Shown: piece by piece, positions 61,112-64,000 of the stretch
How the letters are laid out: each line of letters opens with the position of its first letter
How positions within the stretch are numbered: position 1 is the stretch's first letter
Assembly: GCA_050015055.1 (NCBI GenBank)
Contig: JBEKCD010000011.1
Span: forward strand, 1-64,000
Direction of reading: 5' to 3'
DNA: 64,000 nucleotides
Source of the DNA: JBEKCD01 sp050015055
GTDB lineage: Archaea; Thermoproteota; Bathyarchaeia; Bathyarchaeales; Bathycorpusculaceae
Notes under the pieces: generated by a model
Databases searched by the model: none
What the model saw: the letters and a program-made list of their open reading frames with translations, nothing else
Told to the model about the DNA's origin: nothing
Program-made: the position numbers and the translations under genes

Positions 61112-61960
61112 TTACGTGATTGTCTCCCAGGCTTCATAGCTCACTGTGAAAGAGGAATTTTCTGAGGTGAAGGTTGAAACAGTCGCAAGTGTAATGTTCA
61201 GATGGCTATTCAGTGTGATTTGGATTGAAGGGAAACTGTTGATTGTTCCAGTTTCGCCGCCTATGGTTGCTTTGCAATCTGTGAAAGTGACTTGACCAAA
61301 ATTGGCTAAGGTAGCGATGCGATTGACCAGTGCTGGCGCCTCCACAATCCATTCGGCGGAGAGCATTGACGATGCGTAGACTAGGCTTTTGTTGAATGAT
61401 TGCCCCTCTGTAACGTCATTGATTTCTATCAACCACGTGTTCGAGGTTTTGTTTGTCAGAGATATCGAAGCTGCAATTTTATCCCCGGGTGATACGCTTA
61501 TAGAATCAACCGTCACCACGTAGCTGGGCAGCAGCTCATACCATGCCAAATAGGTAGCCTTTCCGTTTATTGAATCTTGTTCTGTCCCAACTTGAATCAA
61601 CGTAACGTCATATTGTCCTCCCACACCAATCCATGCAGCGCTGTAAGAGTTACCCATTGAAACGTCGACAGTTGGAACTGTCCAAGAAGCACTTACGCTT
61701 GTGGCCAGTGGTTGCGGCGTATTCAGATCTGAGACTACACAATAACCCGACCAGTTAGAACTAGTCAGTTGTTGACTTGAAGGACTTACGGCATACGGAA
61801 ACGCCAAGGCGAGTGCAATTGCTAATGAAATAGCCAGCAAAAGAGCCAGCAACACTGCGGCAATCCTTTTGTTGCTGTGCTGACGATTCGGTGGGGGCGG
61901 CAAACTCCGGTATTCTGATACTGGAAACTCCCCATCTTGCCACTTTGTCTTTGCAGTCAT
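61112..61960 (-). CDS. Membrane-anchored G1-family (eqolisin) glutamic peptidase
   Basis: A 282-residue protein with an N-terminal membrane anchor (IAAVLLALLLAISLAIALAL) and a G1-type beta-sandwich: SSNWSGYCV, SASWTVPTV, SAAWIGVGG, LIQVGTEQDS (catalytic Gln123), YLAWYELLP, GDKIAASIS and AEWIVEAPA with the catalytic Glu. G1 peptidases are acid-acting glutamic proteases best known from fungi; archaeal members exist. It would act outside the cell. I start at 61960, with GGAGGG upstream, not at 62029, which overlaps a preceding ORF. Promoter copy D lies upstream. Confidence 0.88.
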   Translation of the reverse strand: MTAKTKWQDGEFPVSEYRSLPPPPNRQHSNKRIAAVLLALLLAISLAIALALAFPYAVSPSSQQLTSSNWSGYCVVSDLNTPQPLATSVSASWTVPTVDVSMGNSYSAAWIGVGGQYDVTLIQVGTEQDSINGKATYLAWYELLPSYVVTVDSISVSPGDKIAASISLTNKTSNTWLIEINDVTEGQSFNKSLVYASSMLSAEWIVEAPALVNRIATLANFGQVTFTDCKATIGGETGTINSFPSIQITLNSHLNITLATVSTFTSENSSFTVSYEAWETIT

Positions 61961-61986
61961 GGTCTCTACGGTCCCTCCTTCATTTC

Positions 61987-62184
61987 CTATCCATCCTTCA
62001 AACGTGAGCCTATTCTTCCTTGGCCACAATCATGTGAGTTCTTTTCCATAGACGTTTCTATTCTCTTCAGTTGCTCATACTGTTTGGTGATCTCCAGTTC
62101 CAAGACCCGCTTCCTTTTCATGTTGCCAAGGAGTTTATTCTTCACGATATCGTGTTTTTCTCCAAGCAGTAGTTGTGTGTTCAT
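61987..62184 (-). CDS. Small coiled-coil protein (65 residues)
   Basis: A 65-residue frame starting MNTQLLLGEKHDIVKNKLLG, mostly one long amphipathic helix (KRVLELEITKQYEQLKRIET). It sits between promoter copy D and the G1 peptidase on the same strand and may be co-transcribed. No family recognised; composition suggests a real small protein. Confidence 0.5.
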   Translation of the reverse strand: MNTQLLLGEKHDIVKNKLLGNMKRKRVLELEITKQYEQLKRIETSMEKNSHDCGQGRIGSRLKDG

Positions 62185-62520
62185 TCTTTTGCGCCTTCAT
62201 TCCGTCCGCAAGACCATCTTCTCTGAAGCTCGCAATGCCCAAGGCAGAGAGGAGAAAGGAGAGAGGGGAAAGCATATTGTTCAACTCCTTGGGTCATAGC
62301 GAGCTTCTTTGAAGAGATTGGGTTTTGCAGACTTTTTCTCGACCTCCAACTTATCGAGAATCGCGAATTATCAATTAAACTGTTTTTCAGAATTTCACCC
62401 AATTCTATACCTAATCTTATTCATGGCGGCGCGCTGGTCTTCGGTTCTCGCCTGTTTCCACAACGCCTCGTTAAGAAAAACTGATATGCCCAGAGAGCCA
62501 AATCAAGAGGAGCGATAATT
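62185..62520. other. Intergenic region with promoter copy D and leader
   Basis: Holds copy D (62372-62417) and a leader segment TTGGAGGTCGAGAAAAAGTC on the minus strand (about 62330-62350). A 73-codon minus-strand frame covers it (62181-62402) but begins inside the promoter, so it is probably not translated as such. The plus-strand gene at 62521 must have its own promoter in the right-hand part. Confidence 0.4.
62372..62417 (-). promoter_or_regulatory. Four-copy promoter block, copy D
   Basis: On the minus strand: AAGATTAGGTATAGAATTGG, GTGAAATTCTGAAAAACAG, TTTAATTG. It precedes the 65-residue ORF and the G1 peptidase by about 190 nt. The leader after it (about 62285-62350) is similar to that after copy C. 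Confidence 0.7.
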
Positions 62521-63333
62521 ATGAGCAACTTGAAAGGGAACAATCTTGGAACTGTCTTGCTGGCGATTCTTGTGGCAGCAGTATTTGCTCCCACACTGGT
62601 TCATGCCAAAGATTATTCAGTCGGAGTTAAAGCTGGAGACTGGATTAAGTATGGCCAAATCACAGTCACCTGGACTGGAAACGGAACTGCGCCTGGACAC
62701 ATCACAGACGCAGAGAAGCTAGACTGGCTGAGAGTGGACGTTTTAGGCGTAGCGGGCACAACAGCCAGCCTGAACGAAACTGCACACTTCAACAACGGTA
62801 CACAAACGTTCCAAAGCTACGACGTAGACGTCCAAAGCGGCAACTCGCCTGGAAATCTATTCCTCGTTGCCTCCAACCTGACTGCGGGAGATCCGCTTAG
62901 CCCGCAAACACCCCAACTCACCATAAACCAAACCGTGACAAGACTGTACGCAGGAGCAAACAGAAACGTCAACTATATAGACTCCAAAAGTAGCGCCGAT
63001 ACAAGCTCCCCAAGCGAGGGCAAAGTCTACTATGATAAAAGCAGCGGCTTCATGGTTGAAATATACGTGAACCAAACATACCCTGATCTTAGTGCATATG
63101 AAATTTCGTATAAAGCAACCGAAACGAACCTATGGTCAGCAAATGCTCTCGACCTCATACAGAACAATCTAATCTACATCATCGCAGGCATAGCCGTCAT
63201 AATAGTCATCGTGGCAGCAACTACCGTCCTCCGAAGAAGAAAACCCCCATCTCCCCAACAACCTTTACCTCCACCTCCTTCCGCACCTCCACCACCGCCG
63301 CCGTCACAAAACCGTAAACCGTCGCACGCCTGA
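62521..63333 (+). CDS. Exported membrane-anchored protein with proline-rich tail
   Basis: A 270-residue protein: signal peptide (GTVLLAILVAAVFAPTLVHA), a beta-rich outer domain with sequons beginning DYSVGVKAGDWIKYGQITVT, a C-terminal membrane helix (NLIYIIAGIAVIIVIVAATT), basic stop-transfer RRRK, and a cytosolic tail of repeated prolines (PPPPSAPPPPPPS). The KAGDWIKYG start is a pattern I associate with archaeal surface proteins. AGAGGAGCG precedes ATG 62521. Function unknown. Confidence 0.78.
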   Translation: MSNLKGNNLGTVLLAILVAAVFAPTLVHAKDYSVGVKAGDWIKYGQITVTWTGNGTAPGHITDAEKLDWLRVDVLGVAGTTASLNETAHFNNGTQTFQSYDVDVQSGNSPGNLFLVASNLTAGDPLSPQTPQLTINQTVTRLYAGANRNVNYIDSKSSADTSSPSEGKVYYDKSSGFMVEIYVNQTYPDLSAYEISYKATETNLWSANALDLIQNNLIYIIAGIAVIIVIVAATTVLRRRKPPSPQQPLPPPPSAPPPPPPSQNRKPSHA

Positions 63334-63654
63334 ATATCCCACCGTTTCCTTCGACTCTGTAGTCCGCATGGCTGTTCCTAAATTAGTCTGTCATGTTAGC
63401 TTCTGCCATTGACTTTGTTTTGATCTATCGAGATTACGTGACTCGGAATGCGTGAAGCATCTCTAGAAGGCATGAATCAACTAGGTCACTTGAAAAAAGG
63501 AATTTAGGAACAAGCTAGCGCACTAGTGGGAATAGGGCGAATTCTTGGAGGGCGAAAGCGCGCGCATTGAACCTTTTCTTTGAAGCCTGTTTTGTGTAGC
63601 GCGCTTGTCATGTTTAAATAGCGATTCTTTTTTGAATAAAAACTCGGATGGAAC
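63334..63654. other. Intergenic region
   Basis: No gene seen in 321 bp. Contains GCGCGCGCATTG (about 63559) and GTAGCGCGCTTGTC (about 63597), followed by TGTTTAAATAGC, a TATA element for the gene starting at 63655. Confidence 0.45.
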
Positions 63655-64000
63655 ATGGTCAGGCTGGCAGATGGAATGAGGGGCTTCTTGGAGAATGTTA
63701 GGTATGCCTGGCGAGAGAGGAAGACCCCCTATGTGGACAACATAGCACTTAAGAAGCGGTACTTGGAGAGCAGAGAGCTGTATCACCAAAAAGTGAAAAG
63801 CGCGCTCGTACGCAGTTCAGGAAATTTGATTGAAGCCTTTGACGAACTGGCCAGTGCTGTAGACTATAGTGATACTTCAAACCTGTGGCAAAGAAAAGCC
63901 AGTTTGGCCAAGAGTGTAAACGATAATAGGGATGATCTCAGGGGAGCCCTCATAGGGATGATTAGCGGGTATTCTACATCTGTTGGAGGATTAATTCCCC
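63655..64000 (+). CDS. Unknown protein, 5' part only (runs off the window)
   Basis: ATG at 63655 opens MVRLADGMRGFLENVRYAWR and stays open for 115 codons to the window edge. The visible part is charged and helical (VDNIALKKRYLESRELYHQK; ALVRSSGNLIEAFDELASAV) without a membrane segment or known motif. A TATA-like GTTTAAATAG at about 63612-63621 predicts a short leader. The family cannot be named from this fragment. Confidence 0.7.
   Translation, partial: MVRLADGMRGFLENVRYAWRERKTPYVDNIALKKRYLESRELYHQKVKSALVRSSGNLIEAFDELASAVDYSDTSNLWQRKASLAKSVNDNRDDLRGALIGMISGYSTSVGGLIP

Noticed and set aside
1..64000. CRISPR arrays, insertion sequences, integrases
   Set aside because: No regularly spaced direct repeats and no transposase- or integrase-like proteins were found; the four-copy block lacks terminal inverted repeats expected of a MITE.

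Overview
The window is archaeal. It opens on the 5' end of an archaeal 16S rRNA (minus strand) and carries an archaeal 7S/SRP RNA, TATA-box promoters, many leaderless or TTG/GTG-started genes, an Orc1/Cdc6 initiator, a NurA-HerA pair, pyruvoyl-dependent arginine decarboxylase, archaeal-type triosephosphate isomerase, four-subunit pyruvate:ferredoxin oxidoreductase and HerA/eRF1-like proteins. The mix (winged-helix small proteins, PPi-type phosphofructokinase, PEF-CTERM and cohesin/dockerin proteins, scattered rather than ribosomal-clustered genes) fits an uncultivated anaerobic Thermoproteota lineage such as Bathyarchaeia, but that assignment is an inference and needs the full 16S.

Layout. 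1-2.2 kb: 16S 5' end, a HAD hydrolase, a small basic protein and a winged-helix regulator. 2.5-7.4 kb: a phosphodiesterase, moaA, and a five-gene minus-strand operon running cdc6, ArsR-like regulator, coiled-coil protein, moaC, moaB. 7.5-12.9 kb: arginine decarboxylase, then a sugar block (tpiA, DUF89 phosphatase, glycogen debranching enzyme; convergent galT). 13-20.7 kb: SRP RNA, a frameshifted flavodoxin, small zinc proteins, two convergent phosphofructokinases (one PPi-type), small membrane proteins, a GIY-YIG nuclease and an eRF1-like protein. 20.8-27.7 kb: an asymmetric ABC exporter in which one half is split into separate membrane and ATPase polypeptides, an LMW phosphatase, tRNA-Ser(GCU) and a frameshifted DUF1614 membrane protein. 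28-39 kb: envelope functions: a secreted protein, an FtsX/MacB-type ABC system with an HtrA protease, a PAP2 phosphatase, an AhpF-like reductase, and a membrane-spanning winged-helix sensor. 39.3-42.4 kb: three exported dockerin/cohesin proteins, one with a PEF-CTERM sorting tail. 42.8-50.6 kb: NurA-HerA, an acetyltransferase and the porCDAB operon. 51.6-64 kb: a giant STAND-type ATPase with TPRs, a C45 acyltransferase-like hydrolase, a large propeller/B-repeat surface protein, a G1-family peptidase, a proline-tailed exported protein and one gene running off the edge.

The most interesting structure is not a gene: a ~46-bp block is present four times (28662, 32973, 34644, 62372), always in the same orientation and always in front of a minus-strand transcription unit. 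It ends in a TATA-like TTTAATAA and looks like a shared promoter/operator that would tie together a secreted protein, the FtsX-ABC/HtrA operon, a PAP2 unit and the G1 peptidase unit, that is, a candidate cell-envelope regulon. Two of the copies also share a conserved transcribed leader. Several small genes (25 to 59 codons) were found by reading the sequence directly.
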